A stretch of 14,383 nucleotides of DNA from Clostridium sp. CAG:253 (lineage in GTDB: Bacteria > Bacillota > Clostridia > Lachnospirales > Lachnospiraceae). The stretch is from NCBI GenBank assembly GCA_000436755.1, contig FR887307.1, positions 55,381 through 69,763 of the forward strand, read 5' to 3'. The notes beneath the pieces are model-generated. The model had not been told where the DNA came from. It saw only the letters and a list, made by a program, of their open reading frames with translations, and made no database searches. The position numbers and the translations under genes are program-made. The first letter of the stretch is position 1. The number at the start of each line of letters is the position of its first letter. Positions 7,311 to 14,327 of the stretch are shown here, one piece after another.

Positions 7311-8336
7311 TTATCTGATAACTTTAATCCATCCTTCAGGAGCTTCTATTCTACCCATCTGGATACCTGTAAGTGTATCATAAAGTTCCTTTGTCTTTGG
7401 TCCCATCTGCTCCATTCCGCTTGGGAAACAAATCTCTTTGCCATGGTCAACAATCTTTCCTACCGGAGAGATAACTGCTGCTGTTCCACAAAGACCGCAC
7501 TCAGCAAAGTCTTTAACTTCATCAAGATATACTTCTCTTTCTTCAACTTCCATTCCAAGGTAATCTTTTGCAACAACCTCTAATGAACGGCGTGTAATTG
7601 ATGGAAGAATACTATTTGACTTAGGAGTAACAAACTTACCGTCTTTTGTGATAAAGATAAGGTTTGCTCCACCTGTCTCCTCAATCTTTGTACGAGAAGC
7701 AGCATCAAGATAAACATTCTCATCAAAGCCTTTCTGATGTGCATCAACTATAGCATGAAGACTCATAGCATAGTTAAGTCCTGCCTTGATATGACCTGTT
7801 CCATGAGGTGCAGCTCTGTCAAAATCACTTACACGGATAGTAATAGGTTTTGCGCCACCTTTAAAGTAAGGTCCTACAGGTGTTGTAAATACTCTGAACT
7901 GATATTCATTGGCAGGTTTTACACCAATAATGGCATCACTTCCAAACATATAAGGACGAATATATAATGTTGCACCTGAGCCATATGGTGGTACATAATC
8001 AATATTTGCCTCGACTACTTTAGCAATAGCATCTACAAATCTATCTTCAGGAAATACCGGCATCTCAAGTCTGCTTGCTGAATCAGCGAGACGTGAAGCG
8101 TTTAAGTCAGGTCTAAAGCAGACAACTCTGCCATCCTCCGTAGTATATGCTTTTAATCCTTCAAATACTGTCTGAGCATACTGGAGAACGCATGCACACT
8201 CGCTGATTGTGATCATATCATCCTCTATAAGTGCGCCATCATCCCATGCACCATTTTTGAAGTTTGACACATATCTTTTGTCTGTCTTTACATAACCAAA
8301 TCCAAGATTATTCCAATCGATGTCCTTTTTTGCCAT
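7311..8336 (-). CDS. ilvE: Branched-chain amino acid aminotransferase
   Basis: This PLP fold-type IV enzyme transfers the amino group between glutamate and the keto acids of leucine, isoleucine and valine, in the cytosol. The 341 residues align with the long (eukaryote-like) BCAT type: QYAQTVFEGLKAY (about 52-64), YIRPYMFGS (125-133), catalytic Lys184 in GTGHIKAGLNYA (179-190), and YLDAASRTKIEETGGANLIF (209-228). ATG 8336 (MAKKDIDW) has GAAAGGAAG 7 nt upstream; the earlier in-frame ATG at 8354 overlaps that site. The gene has its own sigma-A promoter (8523-8551), a long leader and a terminator, so it is monocistronic. The leader's length and repeats suggest post-transcriptional or operator-based control, but no T-box features are visible. 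Confidence 0.95.
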   Translation of the reverse strand: MAKKDIDWNNLGFGYVKTDKRYVSNFKNGAWDDGALIEDDMITISECACVLQYAQTVFEGLKAYTTEDGRVVCFRPDLNASRLADSASRLEMPVFPEDRFVDAIAKVVEANIDYVPPYGSGATLYIRPYMFGSDAIIGVKPANEYQFRVFTTPVGPYFKGGAKPITIRVSDFDRAAPHGTGHIKAGLNYAMSLHAIVDAHQKGFDENVYLDAASRTKIEETGGANLIFITKDGKFVTPKSNSILPSITRRSLEVVAKDYLGMEVEEREVYLDEVKDFAECGLCGTAAVISPVGKIVDHGKEICFPSGMEQMGPKTKELYDTLTGIQMGRIEAPEGWIKVIR

Positions 8337-8403
8337 AACAATACTTCCTTTCATAACCCTTTTAATTTATCGGGTGAATTATTTTCAAAAGATTACATAT
8401 CAA

Positions 8404-8481
8404 TACAATCAATAAATTCGATACACATACACGATACTATATTACAATCAATAAATTCAGTACACACACACTGTACCATAT
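8404..8481 (-). repeat. Two tandem 39-bp repeats in the ilvE leader
   Basis: Copy 1 (8404-8442) and copy 2 (8443-8481) share TACAATCAATAAATTC and an ending of the form TAC(T/C)ATAT. The middle of copy 2 forms a GTACA-N7-TGTAC palindrome, while copy 1 has diverged there. Both lie between the promoter at 8523-8551 and the ilvE start, so they would be part of the leader RNA. Confidence 0.65.
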
Positions 8482-8522
8482 TAAATACATTGATAAAAAT
8501 CTTTTATTTTAACATATCTCTA

Positions 8523-8563
8523 ATGATACTCCCATGATTTTATACTGTCAAGATTATAATCTT
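8523..8563 (-). promoter_or_regulatory. ilvE sigma-A promoter overlapped by a palindrome
   Basis: On the minus strand TTGACA (8546-8551) and TATCAT (8523-8528) are separated by exactly 17 nt. The predicted start is near 8516, giving a leader of about 180 nt. A perfect 14-bp palindrome, AAGATTATAATCTT (8550-8563), abuts and overlaps the -35 box and is a candidate operator. The rest of the 281-bp spacer has no gene. Confidence 0.7.
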
Positions 8564-8617
8564 AACCGCTTAATACGCACCATTAGCAGTCTTTATGTTC
8601 TTAAACTTTTTAACACG

Positions 8618-9046
8618 TTAATCTTCTATCATATTTATTCTTCTGATATGTCTCTCATCATTTGAAAATTCAGTATTTAAGAATGTATCAACTACCTTCA
8701 ATGCATGTCCCGGTCCTATTACTCTTGCACCCATAGCGAGAATATTTGCATCGTTATGTTCTCTTGTTGCCTGTGCGCTGAAAGTATCGTGGCAAAGTGC
8801 AGCTCTTATTCCTTTAACTTTATTGGCGGCTATGGAAATTCCTATTCCTGTTCCACAGATAAGTATTCCTTTCTCACACTCACCACTAACTATTGCATTT
8901 GCAACTTTTTTTGCATAAACCGGATAATCACATGATCTCTCATCATAACAGCCATAATCTTTATATTCAATACCATTTTCCTTCAAATGTTCCATAATTT
9001 CCTGCTTAAGTGCAAATCCTCCATGGTCACTTCCAATTGCTATCAT
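8618..9046 (-). CDS. rpiB: Ribose 5-phosphate isomerase B
   Basis: RpiB interconverts ribose 5-phosphate and ribulose 5-phosphate in the non-oxidative pentose phosphate pathway (related LacAB-type enzymes act on other sugar phosphates). The 142 residues are the usual family length. The N-terminal motif is MIAIGSDHGGFALK (S6, D7, H8). The active-site cysteine is C64 in ILICGTGIGISIAANK. H97 lies in ATREHNDANILAMGARVIG, the conserved substrate-binding block. GGAGG sits 9 nt before ATG 9046. It begins 19 nt after the LMW-PTP-like gene, in the order sua5 - PTP - rpiB known from Bacillus (ywlC, ywlE, rpiB), and is probably the last gene of that operon. No clear terminator is seen after it. Confidence 0.93.
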   Translation of the reverse strand: MIAIGSDHGGFALKQEIMEHLKENGIEYKDYGCYDERSCDYPVYAKKVANAIVSGECEKGILICGTGIGISIAANKVKGIRAALCHDTFSAQATREHNDANILAMGARVIGPGHALKVVDTFLNTEFSNDERHIRRINMIED

Positions 9047-9065
9047 TTTTTCTTACCTCCACATA

Positions 9066-9557
9066 TCAATTATTTATATTTGTAGCAGACTCTTCATTTT
9101 CATGATACTCTGCTTCCATATGCAATATTACTTTTTCAATCTTTTCTGAGACATCCTCAAAAAATTTATCATACAATGTCTCATCAGGGTCAAACGGGTC
9201 TGATATATCTGCATCATCTTCAATGTACTCACCTACCGTGTACACATTGTTTGATACCCCAAGATCTTCAATCACCTTCAGCTTGTCACTAAATGTCATA
9301 GTAAGCAAAAGCGTGTCCGCAGTTATTTCCTCACGTTTAAGCTGCTTCGAGTTTTCATGATTACTTATATTCATATCATGACTGCTAAGAAGAACATTTA
9401 CTTTCGGATTTATCGGCTCGGAAAACAAAACAACCGTCCCTCTGGACATGGAATTTGGAAGCCAGTTTGGAGCTTTCATTCTGTAAATAGCCTCTACAAG
9501 CGGACTGCTGAAAGTATTTCCCTTGCTTACAAATATGACTTTGTCATAACTTTTCAT
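9066..9557 (-). CDS. LMW protein-tyrosine-phosphatase-like protein with lost catalytic Cys/Arg (YwlE position)
   Basis: The fold family is the low-molecular-weight phosphatases, which include the protein-arginine phosphatase YwlE. The P-loop normally reads CxGNTCRSP. Here it is S11-K-G-N-T-F-S-S-P19: the nucleophilic Cys is Ser (AGC), the second Cys is Phe and the phosphate-binding Arg is Ser17. The C-terminal Asp-Pro loop is kept (SDPFDPDE, D120-P121), as is a YxKxFxDVSxKIEK-like last helix. The 163 residues are near the family length. ATG 9557 is chosen for GAGGGAG six nt upstream; the track's longer start adds 10 residues. It sits between sua5 and rpiB exactly where ywlE occurs in Bacillus, so it is an inherited gene whose enzymatic activity is most likely gone. 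Regular codon structure without stops argues against a pseudogene. A binding role is inferred, not shown. Confidence 0.8.
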   Translation of the reverse strand: MKSYDKVIFVSKGNTFSSPLVEAIYRMKAPNWLPNSMSRGTVVLFSEPINPKVNVLLSSHDMNISNHENSKQLKREEITADTLLLTMTFSDKLKVIEDLGVSNNVYTVGEYIEDDADISDPFDPDETLYDKFFEDVSEKIEKVILHMEAEYHENEESATNINN

Positions 9558-9633
9558 ATACATCTCCCTCATTTCAGAAACTGTCACACAACAAATAAAA
9601 TACCCGTTTTTATATTTGGATGTATTTTAATGT

Positions 9634-10701
9634 CTATACATGAATCAAATGATGACCGGCTGCCTTTATCATTCTGTTCATTATCGCCCCTCCAAGTCTG
9701 TCATCACTAAAGCTTTCAGCATATATATACTGTGCACCAATATGATCCATATCTCTCAGTATATCATATAACCCTGCCGCAATGGAACCTTCAGTTTTTC
9801 TTGAACCAATACTTTTTACAATACCATACTTATACTCTTCTTTTGTCTCATCGGTCGCAATAATTGCAACTTTGCAGCCCTCATCAATCTTCTGCTTTGC
9901 AAGTTCATTTATCTTTGAAGCTACATCTTCTCTGCTTCCCTCAACAATGGTCATATCTCCCTTTGGAGCATAATGACGGTATTTCATTCCCGGTGCTTTC
10001 GCAACAATGTTTTTCTTAGGTGTTTCACCTACAATAGCGGGGTCAACTTTTACTTCACCTACAATATCCTCAAGCATGCTTTTTGTAATATAACCTGGTC
10101 TTAAAATAACAGGTACTTCCTCACTGACATCAACAATCGTCGATTCAAGTCCAATACCAACACTTCCGCCATCAATTATCATATCTATTTTGCCCGATAA
10201 ATCTTCAATAACATGCTCTGCTTTTGTCGGGCTTGGCCTGCCGGAAGTATTTGCACTCGGTGCCGCTATATAGACTCCTGACTGGCTTATAAGTTCTCTT
10301 GCCACCGGATGGCTTGGCATCCTGACTGCAACTGTGTCAAGTCCTCCCGTTGTTGAATATGGCACTTTATCTGTTTTCTTGAATATGAGAGTCATTGGTC
10401 CCGGCCAAAATGCATCCATAAGTTTTACTGCCTTTTGTGGAACTTCCTTTGCTATGTCTTTAAGACTTTCCCTATCTGATATATGAACTATAAGCGGATT
10501 GTCTGACGGTCTGCCCTTAGCCGCGTATATTTTGGCAGATGCCTCCTTATGCATGGCGTCTCCGCCAAGTCCATATACTGTTTCTGTCGGAAAAGCTACA
10601 AGTCCGTTTTTCTTTAATATCTCACATGCCTCCTCAATCTCGCTGTCCTCAAACATTTCAGAATTTACCTTTATTATTTTTGTATCTATATCTTCACTCA
10701 T
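9634..10701 (-). CDS. sua5: L-threonylcarbamoyladenylate synthase (Sua5 type)
   Basis: The enzyme makes threonylcarbamoyl-AMP from threonine, bicarbonate and ATP, the first step of tRNA t6A37 modification. Its 355 residues have the two-domain Sua5 layout. The YrdC domain (about 15-205) carries FPTETVYGLG (37-46), AKGRPSDNPL (61-70), PGPMTLI (100-106), APSANTSGRPSPT (147-159) and ESTIVD (186-191). The linker KAPGMKYRHYAPKG (235-248) leads to the C-terminal Sua5 domain (about 250-350), which ends in the family's LGGAIMNRMIKAAGH block. ATG 10701 is preceded by AGGAGG at 8 nt. The longer reading frame from 10830 adds 43 residues that overlap the end of cwlD. The stop of cwlD is 13 nt upstream, so the two are probably co-transcribed. 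The following phosphatase-like gene starts 76 nt later. Confidence 0.95.
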   Translation of the reverse strand: MSEDIDTKIIKVNSEMFEDSEIEEACEILKKNGLVAFPTETVYGLGGDAMHKEASAKIYAAKGRPSDNPLIVHISDRESLKDIAKEVPQKAVKLMDAFWPGPMTLIFKKTDKVPYSTTGGLDTVAVRMPSHPVARELISQSGVYIAAPSANTSGRPSPTKAEHVIEDLSGKIDMIIDGGSVGIGLESTIVDVSEEVPVILRPGYITKSMLEDIVGEVKVDPAIVGETPKKNIVAKAPGMKYRHYAPKGDMTIVEGSREDVASKINELAKQKIDEGCKVAIIATDETKEEYKYGIVKSIGSRKTEGSIAAGLYDILRDMDHIGAQYIYAESFSDDRLGGAIMNRMIKAAGHHLIHV

Positions 10702-10714
10702 CTGATGAGCCTCC

Positions 10715-11401
10715 TTATGAAATATATTCGTATATCCCCTTAGCAATTGCCTTAGCCATCTTTTTCTGATATTCGTCATCCGACAAAAGCTTTGCCTCCT
10801 GCGAATTTGACAAAAATCCACATTCAACAATTATAGCAGTCGGAATACTTTTCCTTAATACATAATAATCTGAATTGGCTTTTTCTACCCTATGATTTCC
10901 ATCACCTATACACTCTGCTATTTTCTTCTGCATTATCCCGGCAAATTTCTTTCCATTTTGGGATTCACCATGATAAAACACCTGTGCTCCCCTTGAACTC
11001 TCACCCGTAAAACTGTTCTGATGAATACTCACAACAGCCGCTGCATCTGAACCGTTCATAATCTCTATTCTTTTACTAAGATCAGCTATTTTCTTATTTG
11101 TATCTCCCTCACTATACAGACCTGTATCTTTTTCTCTTGTCATTATCACTTTATATTTATTATTTTCTAGTTCTTTTTTTAAATATAGTGATATGGCAAG
11201 ATTTATGTTCTTTTCCAAAGAACCGTCTATACCTACCTTTCCCGGGTCATTTCCACCATGTCCCGGATCAATGACTATAATTTTCTTATTGTCACTCTTA
11301 AATACAGGAATTTTTTTTATCATATGTCTGCTGACAATTCCACCTGCTGCCACAACACACACACCTAATAAAACAATACAGCTTTTCTTTAATAAATTCA
11401 T
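10715..11401 (-). CDS. cwlD: N-acetylmuramoyl-L-alanine amidase, CwlD family (spore cortex)
   Basis: CwlD removes the peptide side chain from muramic acid so that muramic-delta-lactam, the mark recognised by cortex-lytic enzymes, can form. The 228-residue amidase_3 protein has an N-terminal membrane anchor or signal segment (about residues 7-23), then the zinc site H48 in VIDPGHGG, E63 in GSLEKNIN, and H127 in VVSIHQNS, with catalytic E193 in IIVECGFLSN. The short length without extra wall-binding modules fits CwlD rather than a vegetative autolysin. ATG 11401 has GGAG at 6 nt. It is the second gene of the minus-strand cluster, 108 nt after the GH18 gene, with its own possible sigma-E-type promoter (11431-11458), and sits 13 nt before sua5. 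Confidence 0.88.
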   Translation of the reverse strand: MNLLKKSCIVLLGVCVVAAGGIVSRHMIKKIPVFKSDNKKIIVIDPGHGGNDPGKVGIDGSLEKNINLAISLYLKKELENNKYKVIMTREKDTGLYSEGDTNKKIADLSKRIEIMNGSDAAAVVSIHQNSFTGESSRGAQVFYHGESQNGKKFAGIMQKKIAECIGDGNHRVEKANSDYYVLRKSIPTAIIVECGFLSNSQEAKLLSDDEYQKKMAKAIAKGIYEYIS

Positions 11402-11430
11402 ACATATCTCCAAAAAATATTTATCAGCTA

Positions 11431-11458
11431 TATGTATGCAGTTTATTTTAAATTATGA
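11431..11458 (-). promoter_or_regulatory. Candidate sigma-E-type promoter for cwlD
   Basis: On the minus strand TCATAAT (11452-11458) and CATACATA (11431-11438) are 13 nt apart. They match KMATATT in 6 of 7 positions and CATRYAWT in 7 of 8. The spacing equals that of the candidate before the SipL-like gene. cwlD is a sigma-E/sigma-G gene in Bacillus, which supports it. Confidence 0.45.
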
Positions 11459-11473
11459 TATGTAGTGATGTTT

Positions 11474-11507
11474 GGTTCAAAAGGTATTTTGACCCTTGCA
11501 TCATATA
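11474..11507 (-). repeat. Dispersed intergenic palindromic element, copy B
   Basis: Read on the minus strand, TATATGATGCAAGGG (11493-11507) continues as TCAAAA, then TACC, then TTTTGAACC. GGGTCAAAA pairs with TTTTGAACC over 9 positions, including one G-T. The head is 20/21 identical to 2359-2379. It starts 3 nt after the GH18 stop codon, so it may also serve as a 3' hairpin for that gene. Confidence 0.6.
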
Positions 11508-11509
11508 AT

Positions 11510-13210
11510 CTACTGTACTGTATATTTCTCTATCGTATCCCAGACACTTTTCTTTTCCATTCCGGCTTTCCAAAAAGCTACTCCTGCCATTTTCCCTGAC
11601 TCTACTTCTTTTAGCTTTAATTCAAGCGACTTGGCATTTTCAAGCCAGATTTTATATAGAGTCCCGTCTTTTGTGTACTCAGCATAGTCAAGTCCTCTTT
11701 CTTCATCCCATGTAATATCGGCTTTCGCATCATTGACAAGTTCTTCGGCATATTTCATTGAACAAGCCTCTGATTTAATCTTTGTCTCACCAGACCGGGT
11801 TGTTTCCTTCCACATTCTTGAATAAAACGGAAGTCCTATAACAGACTGCTTTGCAGGAACTTCATTCAATATATTGGTGACAGCATTTTTAACATAACTT
11901 AATGATGAAACAGGCCCTGCCTCCTCAGACCCTGAGTAATACTCATCATATGCCATAGTAATAACATAATCTGCTACTGCTGCCTGTTCCTCTCTGGCAT
12001 AGTATGCTGAATAATTTGCCGGCGGATAGTTGTCTATTGAAAGTATAATTCCGTTGTTTCTGCACATAATACCAAGTTCTCTTATAAACTGTATAAAATC
12101 AGTGCCATTCTTTGACTTGACATTTTCAAAATCAATATTTATACCGTCAAGACTGTATTTTATAGCCTCCGCAATAAGATTTTTCTCTAATCTCTCCCTG
12201 CGGCTTGTTCTTCCCAACACATTTCCGATTTTCATATCAGGTGAAAAGTCATCACAAAGTCCCCATACCTGCAATCCCATGGAATGTGCCTTATCAACAT
12301 AATCATAACTTGCAAGTGATGATATGCTTCCACTGTTGTCACTTGTCGCAAACCATGTCGGTGCTATGACATTTACATTTTTTGTCCCTGAAATCACATT
12401 TAACAATGTTGAATTTGCAGTCTGATTTGTAACCTGATGCCATAAAAGATTAACTTTTCCCTCCAGCAATGTATGCGGATACTCCTCCTCTACAAAATCT
12501 GTTTTTGGAACATAATCATATGCCTCTTTCAAATCTGATGCTTTAACATAACCTATAACTCCACTTTCAGATATAACCTTATCAAAACCGCTGTCTTTTG
12601 ACTCATCTTCAAGAAGTCTTAATTTTTCTTCTTTTTTTACGTCAACAAGTATAGGGCTCTTTATACTTGGCTCAAACCTTAACTTTGTTTCTTCTGCGGA
12701 TTGTATCCACTTTTGTTTCTTTCCATATTCATATTTTAAGACAACTCTGTTTGGATTTTTATATAAGTTATAATAAAGTGCCGTATAGTCCTTAACAAAA
12801 TCCAAAGCAATATAAAGTTTATTATTCTTTAGCTTTGCTATAACATAATCTTTAGTGTTTAAACTTTTATTTATAGTGTATTTGTTACTATTGATATGAG
12901 TTGTGATAACAGCTGTGGCTGTTGTATAAATCAAAAGATTTTCATTTGAATCCCAATAAAATCTTTTATTTAATGTATTCGATACTAGGTTGTAATCAAT
13001 ATAGACATGACCTTTCTGATACAACGCCTTCTCTTCGTTTATTTTATCCTCAAGTACAACTGTATAACCGTTTCCATTATTTCCATAATATTTTGCCAGA
13101 CTCATATAATCTTTACATGGCATATTTTTCTTTATAAACCAAAACGCAGTCACTGCAACGACTGCAATAAATGTAATCACAATAGGCAAAAACAGCTTTT
13201 TATTTTTCAT
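11510..13210 (-). CDS. Membrane-anchored GH18 glycoside hydrolase with SH3 domain, spore cortex type
   Basis: A 566-residue probable N-acetylglucosaminidase acting on peptidoglycan, of the YaaH/SleL/YdhD-like GH18 group. Residues 5-26 form a membrane anchor or signal. Residues about 45-165 resemble the copper-amine-oxidase-N-terminal-like stalk domain (YIDYNLVSNTLNKRFYWDSNENLLIYTT). Residues about 168-228 are an SH3-type domain (KLRFEPSIKSPILVDVKKEEKLRLL...GVIGYVKASDL). GH18 starts near 250: LDGINIDFE (354-362) with catalytic acid E362; the second Asp of DxxDxDxE is N358, as is common in the spore subgroup. MAYDEYY and GVAFWKAGME are further barrel motifs. AAAGGG precedes ATG 13210. It is upstream of cwlD in the same direction, which supports a cortex role. 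It has a sigma-A-like promoter at 13250-13278. Confidence 0.88.
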   Translation of the reverse strand: MKNKKLFLPIVITFIAVVAVTAFWFIKKNMPCKDYMSLAKYYGNNGNGYTVVLEDKINEEKALYQKGHVYIDYNLVSNTLNKRFYWDSNENLLIYTTATAVITTHINSNKYTINKSLNTKDYVIAKLKNNKLYIALDFVKDYTALYYNLYKNPNRVVLKYEYGKKQKWIQSAEETKLRFEPSIKSPILVDVKKEEKLRLLEDESKDSGFDKVISESGVIGYVKASDLKEAYDYVPKTDFVEEEYPHTLLEGKVNLLWHQVTNQTANSTLLNVISGTKNVNVIAPTWFATSDNSGSISSLASYDYVDKAHSMGLQVWGLCDDFSPDMKIGNVLGRTSRRERLEKNLIAEAIKYSLDGINIDFENVKSKNGTDFIQFIRELGIMCRNNGIILSIDNYPPANYSAYYAREEQAAVADYVITMAYDEYYSGSEEAGPVSSLSYVKNAVTNILNEVPAKQSVIGLPFYSRMWKETTRSGETKIKSEACSMKYAEELVNDAKADITWDEERGLDYAEYTKDGTLYKIWLENAKSLELKLKEVESGKMAGVAFWKAGMEKKSVWDTIEKYTVQ

Positions 13211-13249
13211 AAACCGAACCCTTTCTCAATACGCAATATTCTCTTTATC

Positions 13250-13278
13250 AGTATATCACTTAAACTTTTTACAGTAAA
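13250..13278 (-). promoter_or_regulatory. Promoter for the GH18 gene
   Basis: On the minus strand TTTACT (13273-13278) and TATACT (13250-13255) are exactly 17 nt apart, and TG at the extended -10 position (TGATATACT) adds strength. Transcription would start near 13243, giving a short leader of about 33 nt. This places the structured element at 13304-13378 upstream of the promoter rather than in the GH18 leader. Confidence 0.6.
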
Positions 13279-13303
13279 GGCACATATGAAAAATTGAACT
13301 AAT

Positions 13304-13378
13304 CAGGAGAGGGGATAGTTACCGCCCATACCACCGGTGTGAGCAGTAACAAGGCATGTGTGTTTCTTCCCTCTCCTG
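13304..13378. ncRNA. Unassigned GC-rich structured RNA element
   Basis: A 10-bp perfect outer stem, CAGGAGAGGG (13304-13313) with CCCTCTCCTG (13369-13378), encloses an inner hairpin GTTACCGCCCA (13318-13328) with TGAGCAGTAAC (13340-13350) and an 18-nt bulge (13351-13368). The inner mismatches become G-U pairs if the minus strand is transcribed (GUUACUGCUCA with UGGGCGGUAAC). The minus strand also allows a 6-bp pseudoknot, CAUGCC with GGUAUG. G+C is 41 of 76 bases here, far above the flanks. On the plus strand a terminator-like hairpin follows at once. I could not match it to TPP, FMN, glycine, THF, c-di-GMP, SAM, T-box, 6S, SRP or ribozyme consensuses I know. Strand and function are unresolved. 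Confidence 0.5.
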
Positions 13379-13408
13379 TCACCTTTTTAAGGTTACCATT
13401 ATTTTTTT
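13378..13408 (+). terminator. Terminator-like hairpin abutting the structured element
   Basis: GTCACCTT (13378-13385) and AAGGTTAC (13389-13396) pair in 7 of 8 positions around TTT. CATTA and a run of seven T (13402-13408) follow. This suits a plus-strand transcript ending here. No plus-strand gene precedes it, which points to the structured element as its transcript. Confidence 0.45.
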
Positions 13409-13472
13409 AATATCTTAATATTCCGACATTTTTTACCACAAAAACATTGTAATGGATAATCTCCAACAATAT

Positions 13473-13697
13473 TTACAGACGGTCAAACTCGACCTGTACA
13501 ATCTTACCATTATTGTCACTAACATAGTTTTCCATATAGCAATTGTCTTCTTTGACATGTTCTATTATTTCAGAATCCCCGCCTGAATAAAACTGTCCAT
13601 CGATTTTAACTTTTACCCCAGCCAAGGTCCATTTATCGACCTCATCTAAAATCCATGATATTGTCTTTTCTCTCGACCCTTCTGAACTATCCCTCAA
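13473..13697 (-). CDS. Small hypothetical protein
   Basis: A 74-residue acidic protein of unknown function. I do not recognise the family. It has a predicted helix (SREKTISWILDEVDKWTLAG) followed by short strands (VKVKIDGQFYSGGDSEIIEHV, NYVSDNNGKIVQVEFDRL), a compact alpha/beta small-domain look, with no signal peptide, membrane segment or cysteine pair. GGAGG (13707-13711) is immediately next to the TTG at 13706 but 9 nt before the next TTG at 13697, so the latter is the likelier start (no ATG or GTG is available). The clear ribosome binding site, an open frame ending near 13473 and charged composition support a real gene. It lies alone, between the structured element and the gene-free right end. 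Confidence 0.6.
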   Translation of the reverse strand: MRDSSEGSREKTISWILDEVDKWTLAGVKVKIDGQFYSGGDSEIIEHVKEDNCYMENYVSDNNGKIVQVEFDRL

Positions 13698-14093
13698 TTT
13701 TACCAACCTCCGGTTTCTCCAATAAGATACATGACCGCTACTTTTGTAACTGTTAATTTTATTTTATGTGATACATCATCATTTTCCTATTGAGTAATTT
13801 TTAACTTATTTTCAGAGCAACGATTTTTTAAACATCTGGTAAAATTCATATCAACGTCAATACTCCTCTATCCTTGTCTCCTAACCGCCTTAAATTTTTA
13901 ACATATCATTTTTTCTATAACCTTCTTCCTATAAACTCACCCCCTGAAACTTTAAATCGTCTCTCTGTGCTGACTATTATATGATGGTGACTTTCACAAT
14001 TTCAACACCTAAATCACCGTATTTTTACCAAAACTGCTGACGTATTTTTTACTATTATGCATAATAAAATTCCCATTTTCATCATTTTTAATC

Positions 14094-14128
14094 ATTTTTT
14101 GAAAATATATGCAAATTTTTCAAAAAAT
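14094..14128. repeat. Long AT-rich inverted repeat
   Basis: ATTTTTTGAAAA (14094-14105) and its inverse TTTTCAAAAAAT (14117-14128) are perfect over 12 bp around an 11-bp spacer. Possible roles are a dimeric regulator site or a cruciform. There is no clear T-tail on either strand beyond the stem itself. Confidence 0.5.
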
Positions 14129-14327
14129 AAACAGTATTTATTATGCAGGTATTACAAACCATAATATTAATCTAAAATATGTCTTATCCTTCAAATGACA
14201 AAACTCAAAAGCATTCATTTTATATTTGCCAAATCACCTGTACAACGTTCATATCATATAAATATATAAATGGTGATTTTATTTCATATTTATCCGATAA
14301 TAACAATGTCAGATAAGTCTCAAATCA

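Noticed and set aside
9357..9710. Plus-strand open frame across the phosphatase-like and sua5 ends
   Set aside because: It overlaps two supported minus-strand genes and has no recognisable domain or start signal.
10702..10830. 43-residue N-terminal extension of Sua5
   Set aside because: It overlaps the end of cwlD, and AGGAGG sits correctly before ATG 10701.
13304..13378. T-box riboswitch
   Set aside because: GGUGGUA plus GGCGG looks superficially like the T-box, but the element is too short, has no stem I specifier region, and the nearby genes are not amino-acid genes.
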